Source: Bordetella trematum
GTDB taxonomy: Bacteria; Pseudomonadota; Gammaproteobacteria; Burkholderiales; Burkholderiaceae_B
Assembly: GCF_900078335.1 (NCBI RefSeq)
Contig: NZ_FKBR01000031.1
Location: forward strand, 1 to 55,364
Length of the DNA stretch: 55,364 nucleotides
Direction: 5' to 3'
The stretch's first letter is position 1. Every line of letters begins with the position of its first letter. Position numbers and translations under genes: made by a program. Positions 16,799 through 26,415 of this stretch are shown one piece after another. Below the pieces are notes generated by a model. The model searched no databases and had not been told where the DNA came from. It saw only the letters and a list, made by a program, of their open reading frames with translations.

Positions 16799-18004
16799 AT
16801 GGCTCGTACCCGCAGCACTACCGCCCCTCGCCTGAACCGCGATGCAACGCGCCTGGTCAGTCTGGCCCAGGCACTGAACCGCTCCGGCAGCCGGGTCGAG
16901 GATCTGTTCTGGGAGCAACAGCTGGCCGAGGCCATCGGCAAGCTGCTTCGCCCCGGCAGCGACGGTCCGCTGGAAGCGGCGCTGGACCATCTGGCGCAGC
17001 TTGACGTCGGCGCCTATGAAGTGCTGATCGAACAGGCTGAAACGCTTTCCGAGTCCATGAAAGTCGAGAAAAACGGCGTCATTCATGATGTGCTGCTGCT
17101 GGTCGCGCCGGTGGTGGCGTGGACCCGCTACGCGATCCCGACCGGGCCGATTCCCGCCGCTGCGCAACAGGCTCTGCTGGCACAGCTGCATGGCCATGTT
17201 CTGGCTGCCGATGCCCGCGTGGCGCTGCTGCCGCATCTGGTGAGCATCGACCAGATGCCGCGCACCTTCGCCGAGACCGCGCAGCTCATGCAGCGTCTGG
17301 CCGGCCAGGCGCTGGGCAGCACACCGGCGCGCGCGCTGGTCGACCCGGACATCGAAACCGCCAACATGCTGGCCGACACACGCTACCTGGTGGCCGCCGT
17401 GGCGGTGCCGGAGCATGGCCCGGTGTTCCGCTGGCAGGAGCAACCCGACGTCCCCGAAGCCAGCCGGGACGCCTGCCTCGCTCGCTGGGCCGAGCAGGTT
17501 CAGCCCACCCTGGCCACACTGCTGCCGGGCTGCGGCCTGGAATGCCTGTTGCCCGACGCCTATTACGTCAGCAACCGCGAGGCCGACCGCCGCGTACGTC
17601 CGCTGTCGCTGCTGGCAGCCGTGACCTGGCTGGAGGGCGCCACCAACCTGCCGGCCGGCCAGCTGCGCGCGGTAATCGCCGCCTGCGGCGAACAGCAGAT
17701 CGAGGAATACCGTATCGGTTTCACGCCGCGCAACAGCAACGATGTCTACTATGGCTGCGTCTGGCCGGTCTATGGGCGCGAAGAAGAGGCGCCGCTCGAA
17801 GACGGCGCCAGCATCGATGTGGTCGATCAGATCGCTGCCCTGCTCAAGGAGTACGGCGTGACCGAGATCCGGCGCATCCCCGGCTGCCTGCAGCCGGAGT
17901 TCTGCGACGATTGCAGCGCCCCGTATTTCCCGGATCCGCTGGGTGTGCTGGTGCATGCCGAACTGCCGGAAGACGCGGAAACCGTGCCAGCAAAATTTCA
18001 CTGA
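16799..18004 (+). CDS. DUF2863 family protein
   Basis: This 401-residue, apparently cytoplasmic protein has no signal peptide or membrane segment. I recognise it as DUF2863, a family common in Betaproteobacteria with no established function. It has an alanine- and leucine-rich helical N-terminal half. A C-terminal part contains EYRIGFTPRNSNDVYYGCVWP and a cysteine-containing tail (IPGCLQPEFCDDCSAPYFPD) that could bind a metal. It ends 7 bp before earP on the same strand, so it is probably co-transcribed with earP and efp. That suggests, but does not show, a link to translation. An imperfect palindrome (TTGCT/AGCAA) lies in its 5' region near 16715. Confidence 0.72.
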   Translation: MARTRSTTAPRLNRDATRLVSLAQALNRSGSRVEDLFWEQQLAEAIGKLLRPGSDGPLEAALDHLAQLDVGAYEVLIEQAETLSESMKVEKNGVIHDVLLLVAPVVAWTRYAIPTGPIPAAAQQALLAQLHGHVLAADARVALLPHLVSIDQMPRTFAETAQLMQRLAGQALGSTPARALVDPDIETANMLADTRYLVAAVAVPEHGPVFRWQEQPDVPEASRDACLARWAEQVQPTLATLLPGCGLECLLPDAYYVSNREADRRVRPLSLLAAVTWLEGATNLPAGQLRAVIAACGEQQIEEYRIGFTPRNSNDVYYGCVWPVYGREEEAPLEDGASIDVVDQIAALLKEYGVTEIRRIPGCLQPEFCDDCSAPYFPDPLGVLVHAELPEDAETVPAKFH

Positions 18005-18011
18005 GCCCTGC

Positions 18012-19100
18012 ATGCGCGCCGATATTTTCTGTCGCGTGGTCGACAACTACGGCGACATCGGCGTGTGCTGGCGCCTGGCCCGCCGTCTGCGGGAAGGCCA
18101 CGGCTGGCAATTGCGTTTGTGGGTCGACGATCTGGAGGCGTTCGCGCGCCTGCAGCCGCAGGTCGATCCCGCCCTCGCGGCGCAGCAGCTCGGCGGCATC
18201 GAGATCCGCCGCTGGGATGACGCCGCAAGCGACGCCCCCGGCGAGATCGTGATCGAGGCCTTCGCCTGCGACCCCCCCGCCCGTTTCATGGCCGCCATGC
18301 GCGCACAGCCACAGCCGCCGGTCTGGATCAACCTGGAATACCTGAGCGCCGAAGACTGGGTCCAGGACTGCCACGGTCTGCCCTCGATGCGCCCCGATGG
18401 CCTGCGCAAGTATTTCTTCTTTCCAGGATTTACCGCCCGCACCGGCGGGCTGATCCGCGAGGCGGGGCTGACGCAGGCGCGCGATGGCTGGCAAGCGGAT
18501 GCTGCCGCCCGGGCGGCCTTCCTGCGCGAGCTGGGCGTGGTGCGCGCACACCCGGACAGCCGGTTGGTGACGCTGTTCTGCTATCCCCATGCCCCCTACC
18601 TGGAGATGGCCCGGGCGCTGGCCAGCCGCCCCACCCTGCTGCTGGCGCCGCAGGGCGTGGCGCCCGGGCTCGAGGCCGCTGCGGGCGGCCTGCTGCAGAT
18701 CGCCCGGATCCCCTTCGTGACCCAACCCGACTTTGATCGCCTGCTCTGGAGCGCAGATCTGAACTTCGTGCGCGGCGAAGACTCGTTCATCCGCGCCGCC
18801 TGGGCCGCCCGGCCTCTAGTCTGGCAGATCTACCCGCAAGACGACGACGTGCACCTGGACAAACTGCATGCCTGGCTGCAACACTACCCGGCGCCGCCTG
18901 CGGCACGCGAGCTGCAGCTGCGCTGGAATACCCCCCAGACACCGGCTGACTGGGCCGGCACGCTGTCTGCCGCCCTGGATGGCAGCCACTGGGCACAATG
19001 GCAGAACCAGGCCCGCCAATGGGACGCCGAACAGGCGGCACGCCCCGATTTAGGGGACAGCCTTGTGAAATTTTGCGCTGATATCATCAACTCGCGCTAG
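18012..19100 (+). CDS. earP: EF-P arginine rhamnosyltransferase EarP
   Basis: EarP transfers rhamnose from dTDP-rhamnose to Arg32 of elongation factor P, which is needed for efficient translation of polyproline stretches. The 362-residue protein has the conserved N-terminal FCRVVDNYGDIGVCWRLARR, with D11 and D15 at the positions of the two functional aspartates known in EarP. It also has the C-terminal donor-site segment NFVRGEDSFIRAAWAARP. ATG 18012 gives the family N-terminus; the longer open frame only overlaps the DUF2863 gene. The partner efp follows after 153 bp and carries Arg32. dTDP-rhamnose synthesis genes are not in the window. Confidence 0.95.
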   Translation: MRADIFCRVVDNYGDIGVCWRLARRLREGHGWQLRLWVDDLEAFARLQPQVDPALAAQQLGGIEIRRWDDAASDAPGEIVIEAFACDPPARFMAAMRAQPQPPVWINLEYLSAEDWVQDCHGLPSMRPDGLRKYFFFPGFTARTGGLIREAGLTQARDGWQADAAARAAFLRELGVVRAHPDSRLVTLFCYPHAPYLEMARALASRPTLLLAPQGVAPGLEAAAGGLLQIARIPFVTQPDFDRLLWSADLNFVRGEDSFIRAAWAARPLVWQIYPQDDDVHLDKLHAWLQHYPAPPAARELQLRWNTPQTPADWAGTLSAALDGSHWAQWQNQARQWDAEQAARPDLGDSLVKFCADIINSR

Positions 19101-19253
19101 AATAGAAAGTTACCTCAGCGAGCCTGCCGAGCCGCCCGCGGCAAATCTCGCAACACCGCTTGATTCTTTTCTGCCTCCCGGGGCGCGCGGCATGGGCAGA
19201 TACCGCAGCGCGCAGCAACGGCGAGCGCGCATTTACCCCCGGAGTTTTAATCG

Positions 19254-19811
19254 ATGAAAACCGCTCAGGAACTGCGAGTCGGCAACGTAGTGATGGTCGG
19301 CAAGGATCCGCAAGTGGTCCAGAAGACCGAATACAACAAGTCCGGCCGCAACGCCGCCGTCGTCAAGCTGAAGTTCAAGAACCTGCTGACGGGTTCGGCC
19401 AGCGAATCGGTCTACAAGGCTGACGAAAAGTTCGACATCATCATGCTCGACCGCAAGGAGTGCACCTACTCCTATTTCGCCGACCCGATGTATGTCTTCA
19501 TGGACGGCGAGTACAACCAGTACGAAATCGAGGCCGAGAGCATGGGCGACGCCCTGAACTACCTCGAAGAAGGCATGGAAGTCGAAGCCGTCTTCTATGA
19601 AGGCCGCGCCATTTCCGTCGAACTGCCGACCATCCTGGTCCGCGAGATCACCTACACCGAGCCCGCCGTGCGCGGCGACACCTCGGGCAAGGTGCTCAAG
19701 CCTGCCAAGATCAACACCGGCTTCGAGCTGCCCGTGCCGCTGTTCTGCGAAATCGGCGACAAGATCGAAATCGACACGCGTACCAACGAGTACCGCAGCC
19801 GCGTCAACTGA
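19254..19811 (+). CDS. efp: Elongation factor P
   Basis: EF-P binds between the P and E sites of stalled ribosomes and speeds peptide bond formation at consecutive prolines. The 185 residues cover the usual three beta-barrel domains. The tip loop reads NKSGRNAAV with arginine at position 32, the residue rhamnosylated by EarP, rather than the lysine modified by EpmA or YmfI. This agrees with earP just upstream. ATG 19254 follows a GGAG ribosome site. The 153-bp gap after earP includes a possible -10 (TAGAAT, 19098-19103), so efp may also have its own promoter. A strong hairpin terminator follows. Confidence 0.97.
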   Translation: MKTAQELRVGNVVMVGKDPQVVQKTEYNKSGRNAAVVKLKFKNLLTGSASESVYKADEKFDIIMLDRKECTYSYFADPMYVFMDGEYNQYEIEAESMGDALNYLEEGMEVEAVFYEGRAISVELPTILVREITYTEPAVRGDTSGKVLKPAKINTGFELPVPLFCEIGDKIEIDTRTNEYRSRVN

Positions 19812-19856
19812 GCACCCACACGGGCCCCGTGCCCGTGACTGGCGCCTGACAAGGCC

Positions 19857-19890
19857 GACACGCCCGCCCCGAAAGGCGGGCGTGTCGTTT
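19857..19890 (+). terminator. Terminator after efp
   Basis: A 12-bp perfect stem (19857-19868 with 19875-19886), loop CCGAAA, then GTTT. It lies between efp and the convergent porin gene and may serve both, although the T-run is short. Confidence 0.75.
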
Positions 19891-19896
19891 CCGGCG

Positions 19897-20901
19897 CTAG
19901 AAACGATGCCGCATGCCGACGGTCAGGAGCTCCCGGGCAAAGGGGCCGCCAAAGCGCCGGATGACATAGGCATAGAGGCTGGTACGTTTGGACAGGTCAT
20001 ACTGATAACCGGTGGCCACGCTGTAGAAATGCAGTACCGGCCCATACTGCAGCGCCATGCGCAGTTTGCCCGCGCCACCGACATCGATGCGCCCGCCCAG
20101 GGTGTAGGCGTGCCAGTAGCCCTTTTTGGCCGCCACGCCGCGGCTGATGCCATACAAGCGCCCCACCCCGATGCTCACGGCGTAGCCGTCGGGCTCGTAG
20201 GCAACCGTGGCCTGATAGTTGCGCGTCGGATGACGCGTCTCTTTGTCGCGGGGCAGCAAGCCATCGAGCGTCAAGGCTGCCGACCAGGGGCCGTTGGCGT
20301 ACTGAACGCCGGCGGTAAAGAGATGATCCCGCCGCCGTTTCTTTTCGTCATCGTTGTCGCGCACGCCGAAGCTGTAGCCGCCAGCCAGGGAGAACGAGCC
20401 GAGCTTGGGCGAGAAGTAGAAAACGCTGTTGTCCACCAGGGCCGCATAGCCGGTGTCGCCATAGCCGGCCGGCATGACCAGATCGCCGGCGCCACCCCAG
20501 CCGCCGTCGAAACCGGCATCCAGGCTGCCCCACTGCCCGCCCATCACGGCCTGGCGGCCCAGACGCAGCTCGCCGTAAGGCCCCTCTAGGCCGACGGAGG
20601 CCTCGCCATTGAAGCGCTGCCCATCCAGCAGGAGCTTGCCATTGCCCATGTTGAACAGCGTTTGCAGGGTGAATGAGGTTCGCCAGCCGCCGCCAAGTTC
20701 TTCTACGCCGCTCAGGGCAATATAGGAAGAAGAGCGCCCGCCACTCACGGTTCGCAGACGCCGGGAATCATCCGAGGTCGTGACCCGCAGCCCCATGTCG
20801 AGCGAACCTGACAGTTTCAGGCTGGAGGTGGCTGACCATACCGGGGTGCTGGCGCAGGCAATGAGCGTCGCCGCCCAGGCTGCGACATGGGAATTCCGCA
20901 T
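19897..20901 (-). CDS. Gram-negative outer-membrane porin
   Basis: This 334-residue betaproteobacterial general porin (OmpC/PhoE-like, porin_4 type) would form a trimeric diffusion channel. It begins with a signal peptide (about 1-24, ending VWSA). The mature sequence alternates polar and aromatic residues as in 16-strand barrels, with typical segments SSLKLSGSLDMGL, SSSYIALSGVEELGGG, GELRLGRQAVM and a final VGMRHRF ending in phenylalanine. AGGAGA precedes ATG 20901. It is somewhat shorter than many porins of this group (350-400). Solute selectivity cannot be predicted. Confidence 0.9.
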   Translation of the reverse strand: MRNSHVAAWAATLIACASTPVWSATSSLKLSGSLDMGLRVTTSDDSRRLRTVSGGRSSSYIALSGVEELGGGWRTSFTLQTLFNMGNGKLLLDGQRFNGEASVGLEGPYGELRLGRQAVMGGQWGSLDAGFDGGWGGAGDLVMPAGYGDTGYAALVDNSVFYFSPKLGSFSLAGGYSFGVRDNDDEKKRRRDHLFTAGVQYANGPWSAALTLDGLLPRDKETRHPTRNYQATVAYEPDGYAVSIGVGRLYGISRGVAAKKGYWHAYTLGGRIDVGGAGKLRMALQYGPVLHFYSVATGYQYDLSKRTSLYAYVIRRFGGPFARELLTVGMRHRF

Positions 20902-20996
20902 GCTTGTCTCCTGATCGAAAGCAGGTCTCTTGAGGACCTGAGGAGATCAGTCTGCGTAGCCAGGACGCGGCGCTGCGGCGGAGAAAGAACTATCGG

Positions 20997-21040
20997 AAAA
21001 ACGCCCGGGGCGGCTGCAATCGTCGATTGCAGCAAGGGCG
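20997..21040 (-). terminator. Terminator of the DUF1178 gene
   Basis: On the minus strand an outer CGCCC/GGGCG stem encloses a perfect 10-bp inner hairpin (21013-21022 with 21024-21033, one-base turn), and the outer arm is followed by TTTTT. It lies 8 bp after the DUF1178 stop. Confidence 0.7.
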
Positions 21041-21047
21041 AAAGAAA

Positions 21048-21524
21048 CTACTGCAGTTGCTCGTCGTCGAGAAAGGCGGGCAGCGCCATGACCGCAATGC
21101 CATCCTCAGCCAGTTCGGCCCGCTCTTCGGGCGTCGCGACGCCGCGGATGGGTCGTTCGGCGGCCTCGCCATCATGGATGCGGCGTGCCTCGGCGGCAAA
21201 GGAAGCCCCCACGTTTTCCGTCTTGCGGACCAGCTCGCGCACCTTGCGCAGCACTTCGGCCTGCAATGCCATCGCCGGCGCCGACGCGGCGGGCGGCCCG
21301 CCCGCCGATGCGCGCGCCACCGTCTCAGGCGCCGGCGCGGGCTGACGCAGATGCGAGACATTCAGGCGCGGCGCGGACAAACGCTTGGTGATCTGCGCCG
21401 AGGCGCAGATCGGACAGCTCAGCAGGCCACGCGCCTGCTGAGCGTCGTAGTCGTCGTGCGACGAGAACCAGCCCTCGAAGACGTGGCCGTGCTCGCACTC
21501 CAGATCGAAAACTTTCAAAGCCAT
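21048..21524 (-). CDS. DUF1178 family protein (zinc-ribbon-like N-terminus)
   Basis: This 158-residue cytoplasmic protein of the DUF1178 family is widespread in Alpha- and Betaproteobacteria and has no established function. The N-terminus reads LECEHGHVFEGWF and then LLSCPICAS. This Cys-x-x-Gly-His plus Cys-x-x-Cys pattern suggests a small zinc ribbon, although only two of the four ligands form a CxxC. A proline/alanine-rich linker (about 55-85) leads to a conserved helical C-terminal part containing LRKVRELVRKTENVGASFA and PIRGVATPEERAEL. ATG 21524 is the only sensible start. It is followed by its own terminator, and a hairpin separates it from the CpaE-like gene upstream. Confidence 0.83.
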   Translation of the reverse strand: MALKVFDLECEHGHVFEGWFSSHDDYDAQQARGLLSCPICASAQITKRLSAPRLNVSHLRQPAPAPETVARASAGGPPAASAPAMALQAEVLRKVRELVRKTENVGASFAAEARRIHDGEAAERPIRGVATPEERAELAEDGIAVMALPAFLDDEQLQ

Positions 21525-21560
21525 GGCAATTGGAGAAAAAACCGGGCGAAAACCGAATTC

Positions 21561-21589
21561 CGCCTGCGTCTGCTACGCCGACGCAGGCG
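21561..21589 (-). terminator. Hairpin after the CpaE-like gene
   Basis: A perfect 10-bp stem (CGCCTGCGTC at 21561-21570 with GACGCAGGCG at 21580-21589) has a 9-nt loop. On the minus strand it lies about 55 bp after the CpaE-like stop; a T-rich stretch follows only further on. A terminator is plausible but not certain. Confidence 0.5.
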
Positions 21590-21643
21590 GGCAGCCAGAG
21601 CATACCTCTACTGGCGGACGGGCGCGACCCGCCATCCCTGGCG

Positions 21644-22918
21644 TCAGGCCATCAGGCGCGTATGCACGCCCGGCAACCAGGCGGCCAGCCAGTCTTCGCG
21701 TGACGGCGCAGGCGGGTCGCGCAGCAGCCCTTCGATGCATTCATTCAAGGCCGCCATATCGTCCTGTGCGGGTGGAGCGCCGGCCGCGTGGGCGGACAGC
21801 GTACAGGCCAGCACAATCCCTTGCTGGGCGGCGATCTCCTGCGCATCAGGCCCGCAAGCCGGATCATAGCGATTGACCACCAGTCTGAGGGTGTGACGTG
21901 GCATCTGACCATCGAGCGCCTGCAACAACCCGACCAAGGCGCTTTGGGCTGCCGCGCTCTGGTCGGTGACCACCCAGGTTTCCTGGGCGCCGAATGCCAG
22001 GGGAGGAATACAGGGATGCGGTCCGATACCGCCGGCATCGATCACCAGCAAGCCGTAATGACGCCGCAGGCATTCGCTTACCCAGCGCGCCTCGTGCGGC
22101 GGCAAGGCCGGCCGCTGTGCGCCGGCAGGCAACCCCAGTGCGGCGATGCCGCCCGGCGTATGGTCCATGGCATTGGCCAGCAAAGCGCCGTCCATCTGCG
22201 GCAGGTCGTGCAACAACCGGGCACAGTCGTAGCCCGGACTCAGATCGAGATAACGCAGGCTGTCGTCCCGGGGCCAGCCAAGGTCCAACAGGCAGGCCCG
22301 CTCAGCCATGGGGCGCTGTACCGCCAGCCGGGTTTGCCCGGCGGTCCCGGCATGACCGTCCGCGCCTTCGCGGGGATAGCCCAACTGCTGCTGCGCCAAG
22401 CGCGCAGCCTGTACCGCCACCGTACTGGCTCCCGCGCCGGCCGTCGCGCCCAGCACCAGCAGGCTGCGCTGCAAGGCGCCCCCGCCCGGCCCGACGCCAC
22501 GCTCATTGAGCAGGCGCCGCACCACGCCGCGGATTTCGGCCGGATCCCGCCTGGGATCGATGAAATCACGGACACCGGCACGCAGCGCCGCGACCGCGCC
22601 GTCGGGTTGGGACAGATCCCCTACCGCCACCCTCGGCAAGGAGGGCGAAAGGCCATGCAGCGCTTGCGCCAATGCCACGGCCTGGCCGAGCTGTTGCGCC
22701 TGCTGCCGGCCCATCGAAAAGTCCAGGAAGACCACGGCCGGCTCAAGCGCGGCCAGAAGCGACGCCAATGTGCGCTCGTCGGGAGGCTCGCGCCTGAGCC
22801 GCTCCTGCGCGCCCAGCCCCTGCGCGAGCAGGCGCTCCAGTTCGGGATCTACCGAGAGAAAAAGAAAATCCACCGCGCTGCTCTGCCCCCCTGCCCACTC
22901 TCTTGCGTGTGTTTCCAT
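21644..22918 (-). CDS. CpaE/TadZ-like MinD-family ATPase-domain protein
   Basis: This 424-residue protein has the two-part layout of CpaE/TadZ. An atypical receiver-like domain (about 15-140, with VVFLDFSMG and a VRDFIDP end) is followed by a MinD/ParA-like domain (about 150-400). The deviant P-loop reads LGATAGAGAST (156-166) and lacks both the signature lysine and the Walker lysine. LLDLGWPRDDS (about 211-220) occupies the switch position. TadZ proteins localise type IVc (Flp/Tad) pili to a pole. No other tad, cpa or flp gene is within the window, so it is an orphan or has another role. ATG 22918 (METHAREW) was chosen; longer in-frame starts have no support. A GC-rich insertion (about 181-205) sits before the switch region. 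Confidence 0.75.
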   Translation of the reverse strand: METHAREWAGGQSSAVDFLFLSVDPELERLLAQGLGAQERLRREPPDERTLASLLAALEPAVVFLDFSMGRQQAQQLGQAVALAQALHGLSPSLPRVAVGDLSQPDGAVAALRAGVRDFIDPRRDPAEIRGVVRRLLNERGVGPGGGALQRSLLVLGATAGAGASTVAVQAARLAQQQLGYPREGADGHAGTAGQTRLAVQRPMAERACLLDLGWPRDDSLRYLDLSPGYDCARLLHDLPQMDGALLANAMDHTPGGIAALGLPAGAQRPALPPHEARWVSECLRRHYGLLVIDAGGIGPHPCIPPLAFGAQETWVVTDQSAAAQSALVGLLQALDGQMPRHTLRLVVNRYDPACGPDAQEIAAQQGIVLACTLSAHAAGAPPAQDDMAALNECIEGLLRDPPAPSREDWLAAWLPGVHTRLMA

Positions 22919-23269
22919 AGCGCTCACTGTGAGATAACCGGCATCTGCTGTGCCGTCATTCGGGCCCGGCGGCAACGCCACAGACGGCACGTTCCCCATC
23001 GCCTGCGCGCTGCACGACAGGCGCGTGTGCAGCGGCAGTACACAGCCCTTTTCCACAGCAGGCCATGTCCGGCCTGCGGCACTGCCACAATGTTGAACGA
23101 TCGAGATTACCTGAATCTTTGCGATTCGCGGCTTCACGCCCCCCGGGTAATCCCGACGATTGGCACATGATGGCGTGAAATACTGCCGGAGATACCGGAT
23201 TCACGGGATGCCCTGCCAGCCCCCTTCGGACTCTGCGAGCCGGCGCGAACCGGCTCTTGTGAGGCGGGC
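22919..23269. other. Intergenic stretch of 351 bp
   Basis: This lies between the CpaE-like gene and the end of the ABC operon, both on the minus strand. It holds small GC hairpins (for example GAGCCGG/CCGGCTC at about 23239-23258) and no open frame with family-like sequence. The promoter of the CpaE-like gene should be here, but I see no convincing hexamers. Confidence 0.5.
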
Positions 23270-24955
23270 TCAGGTGCCGACGCTCAACCTCGGCACGGCA
23301 TCCAGCAGTCTTTGCGTCAGAGGATGCTGAGGATGATGCAGAACGTCGGCGGCCGAGCCAAGCTCGACGATACGCCCCTCACCCATGACGGCGATGCGGT
23401 CGGCCAGATACTCCACCACGCCGAAATTGTGCGTGATGAAGAGATAGGCGATACCGAGCTCGACCTGCAGCTCACGCAGCAGGTCCAGGATCTGCGCCTG
23501 AACGGATACGTCGAGCGCTGAAGTCGGCTCATCGCAGATCAGCACCTTGGGCTCGACGGCCAGCGCCCGGGCAATGGCGATACGCTGACGCTGGCCGCCG
23601 GAGAACTCGTGCGGATAGCGCCGCACGGTGTCTTGCGGCAGACCGACGCGGCGCAACAGTTCTTCGGCGCGCGCACGGCGCTGTTCGGCGGACTGCGCAG
23701 GATGGAGCGAGGCGACGCCTTCGTCGAGGATGTCGCCGATCCGCATGCGCGGGTTCAGTGAAGCATAGGGATCCTGGAACACGATCTGGATCTGACGCCG
23801 CAGAGATTGCAGGCGCTGGCGGTTGGCCGTCAGCAGGTCGTCGCCGTCCAGGATGGCCCGCCCGGTGATGCGAGCGCCGTCCAGCAGGCGCAGCAGCGCC
23901 TTGCCGGTGGTGGTCTTGCCGCAACCGGACTCTCCAAGCAACGCAAGCGTTTCACCGGTGTGCAGCGTAAAGTCGACGCCATTGACTGCCGTGACCCACT
24001 CCTTGCCACGCCGCAACAGGCCCCGGCGCAGGGGGTAGCCCACGCAAAGCCCGCTGACTTCGAGCACGGGCGCCCCAGCCGCCGGCGGCTCTCCATCGGG
24101 CAGAATGGCCTGCCTGGAACCGGCGCCGGCCTCATTGGCCTGGCCAATGGCCGACAGCGGGCGCCCCCGCTTGTCGAAGGTCGGGATGGCTGCGAACAAC
24201 TCCCGTGCATAGGGATGGCGCGGCGCGGCAAAGAAGGCCTCGGCGCTGTCGGCCTCGACGATTTCTCCATGGCGCATCAGGGCCACGTGATGCGCGGTCT
24301 GGCGCACGATGGCAAGGTCATGGGTGATGAGCAGCACCGCCATGCCCATCTCGCGCTGGATGTCGGCCAGCAGCGCCAGCACCTGGGCCTGCACGGTAAC
24401 GTCGAGCGCGGTGGTGGGCTCGTCGGCGATCAGCAGGCGCGGCTCGGCCGCCAGGGCGATGGCGATCATGACGCGCTGCTTCTGCCCGCCCGAAAACTGG
24501 AAGGGATAATCATCGATGCGCCGCTCTGGCTCCGGAATGCCCACGCGCCGCAGCCATTCGATGGCCCGCTGACGCGCCGCCGCTCCCCGCAAGGCAGTGT
24601 GGGTGACGAGCGTCTCGCAGATCTGGTCGCCCACCCGCATGACGGGATTCAGACTGGTCGAGGGCTCCTGGAAGATGATCCCGATGCGCCCGCCGCGAAC
24701 ATCCCGCATCTGGCGCTCGGTGAGGGTGTTCAGGTCCTCGCCGGCCAGATCGACCTGGCCGCCCACAATGCGCCCGGCGTCAGGCAGCAGACGCAGCAAA
24801 GCCAGGGCCGTCATGCTCTTGCCGCTGCCCGACTCGCCCACCAGGGCGAAGGTCTGTCCTTGCTCGATGGCCAGGCTCAGGCGCCTGACCACCGGCGTGA
24901 GCCTGTCGTCGGCCTGCACCACCACGTCCAGATCGTGAACCTTGAGCATGCTCAT
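23270..24955 (-). CDS. Peptide-type ABC transporter, fused dual ATPase subunit
   Basis: This 561-residue protein contains two complete ABC ATPase domains in tandem (about 1-270 and 310-555), the equivalent of DppD and DppF joined as in YejF or GsiA. The first has Walker A GESGSGKS, signature FSGGQKQR and Walker [13 protein letters not shown]. The second has [16 protein letters not shown] and [12 protein letters not shown]. It powers import of an oligopeptide-like substrate through the two permeases encoded upstream. ATG 24955 (MSMLKVHDL) overlaps the permease stop by 4 bp (ATGA), so translation is probably coupled. It is the last gene of the operon. Confidence 0.95.
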   Translation of the reverse strand: MSMLKVHDLDVVVQADDRLTPVVRRLSLAIEQGQTFALVGESGSGKSMTALALLRLLPDAGRIVGGQVDLAGEDLNTLTERQMRDVRGGRIGIIFQEPSTSLNPVMRVGDQICETLVTHTALRGAAARQRAIEWLRRVGIPEPERRIDDYPFQFSGGQKQRVMIAIALAAEPRLLIADEPTTALDVTVQAQVLALLADIQREMGMAVLLITHDLAIVRQTAHHVALMRHGEIVEADSAEAFFAAPRHPYARELFAAIPTFDKRGRPLSAIGQANEAGAGSRQAILPDGEPPAAGAPVLEVSGLCVGYPLRRGLLRRGKEWVTAVNGVDFTLHTGETLALLGESGCGKTTTGKALLRLLDGARITGRAILDGDDLLTANRQRLQSLRRQIQIVFQDPYASLNPRMRIGDILDEGVASLHPAQSAEQRRARAEELLRRVGLPQDTVRRYPHEFSGGQRQRIAIARALAVEPKVLICDEPTSALDVSVQAQILDLLRELQVELGIAYLFITHNFGVVEYLADRIAVMGEGRIVELGSAADVLHHPQHPLTQRLLDAVPRLSVGT

Positions 24956-26415
24956 CGGGCGCCTCCGGCAAGGGGTTTGAGCGAGGGCTTCAGGCGACGG
25001 CTGCGCGGATCGAAGGCATCGCGCACGCCGTCGGCAAACAGGTTGGCGGCCAGCACCAGGGTCACCAGGAAGATGAAGGCGCTCAACAGGTTCCACCAGA
25101 TCATCGGGTCGCGCGACATTTCAAAGCGCGCGCTGTCGATCATGGAGCCGAAGGAATTCATGCTGGGATCCACGCCGATGCCAAGATAGGACAGCACCGC
25201 CTCGTAGAGCACCAGCCCGGAGAACTCCAGCACTGCCGTGATCAGGACGATGTGCATGACGTTGGGCAACAGGTGGCGCATCATGATGCGCCAGTGCGAT
25301 ACGCCAAATGCCCGCGCAGCCTGGACGTACTCTTGCTCGCGCAGCTTGAGGGTCTCGGCACGCAACAGACGGCACAGCCCGGACCAGCCGGTCAGGCCGA
25401 GAATCATGCACAGCAGAAACAGGCGTATATCGGCACGCGCGGCCGACGTATCAAAGTAGGCCGCATGCTTGTCGATGTAGACCTGCATCATGAGGATGCA
25501 GGCCGCCACCAGCAGCACCCCGGGGATGGACGTCAGGGTGGTGTAGATGTATTGGATGGCGTCGTCCACGCGCCCTTTGAAGTAGCCGGCCGCGATGCCG
25601 AAGCCGATGGCCGGCGGCAGCATGGCCAGCGTGGTGAGCGTGCCGATCACCAGCGCCGTGCGCACGCTCTTGAGTGCCTGCCAGAGCACGTCGTTGCCGG
25701 TGCGGTCGGTGCCCAGCACGTGGTAGCCGGTAGACAGCATGCCCAGCCCGCCCACGGCCAGGCAGAGCACCAGCAGGGTCAGCCACATGGCTCGCCAGGG
25801 GACATCGCTCCGGCCCCGCCACAGCTGCGCGGGCGCCACCCTGCCCGGGCCGCGACGACGCGCCAGCCAGAGGGTCAGGAGTGCTGCCGCCAGCAGGGCC
25901 ACGACCAGCCCGCCGAGCAGACCCAGGATCAGCCGCTCAAGCACATCAGGCACGGTCTGGGTAGCGGGATCGGTGAGGTGAGCCCCGCCATGGACCAGGC
26001 GCGGGAACTCCCGCGTCACCACGCCCTGGGCGTCGACCACGCTTTCTTTGGTGAATTGGTAGGAAGCCAGCGGCGCGGAATAGGTTTTTTCGGGTTTGGC
26101 CAGCAACGAGGGCGCCAGCAGGGTATCCAGCAACGAACGCACCGCCGGCGCATAGATGGGCGGCGCGCCGGCCGGCGCGTTGGCCGCCGGCGGCAGGCGC
26201 GGCTGGTAGTGCACCGAATCCAGCAGGCCGATGCTGACGAAGCCCATCAGCAGCACCGCCGAACACATGGCGGCGCGGTCGCCGGCCACCCGACTCCAGG
26301 TGGCGCGCAGGGCCGGGCTGCGACGCACCCGCCAGATGTAGGCGAACACCGCCAGCACCATCAGGAAAAGGGCGACGTCTGTCCAGAGGAAGATGAATCT
26401 CGGCATGGCGGTCAC
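24952..26415 (-). CDS. Peptide-type ABC transporter permease (DppC-like, extended)
   Basis: This inner-membrane permease of the DppC/OppC family has 487 residues, well above the usual 290-300. An extra N-terminal transmembrane helix (about 8-28), a second helix (about 48-66) and a long soluble stretch (about 68-165) precede further helices. The conserved permease core is C-terminal, with the EAA-type motif EYVQAARAFGVSHWRIMMRH near residue 380 contacting the ATPase. GTG 26415 overlaps the preceding stop by 4 bp; ATG 26406 is an alternative start. The large periplasmic insert is typical of transporters with long membrane-attached binding proteins, as encoded here. Confidence 0.92.
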   Translation of the reverse strand: MTAMPRFIFLWTDVALFLMVLAVFAYIWRVRRSPALRATWSRVAGDRAAMCSAVLLMGFVSIGLLDSVHYQPRLPPAANAPAGAPPIYAPAVRSLLDTLLAPSLLAKPEKTYSAPLASYQFTKESVVDAQGVVTREFPRLVHGGAHLTDPATQTVPDVLERLILGLLGGLVVALLAAALLTLWLARRRGPGRVAPAQLWRGRSDVPWRAMWLTLLVLCLAVGGLGMLSTGYHVLGTDRTGNDVLWQALKSVRTALVIGTLTTLAMLPPAIGFGIAAGYFKGRVDDAIQYIYTTLTSIPGVLLVAACILMMQVYIDKHAAYFDTSAARADIRLFLLCMILGLTGWSGLCRLLRAETLKLREQEYVQAARAFGVSHWRIMMRHLLPNVMHIVLITAVLEFSGLVLYEAVLSYLGIGVDPSMNSFGSMIDSARFEMSRDPMIWWNLLSAFIFLVTLVLAANLFADGVRDAFDPRSRRLKPSLKPLAGGAR

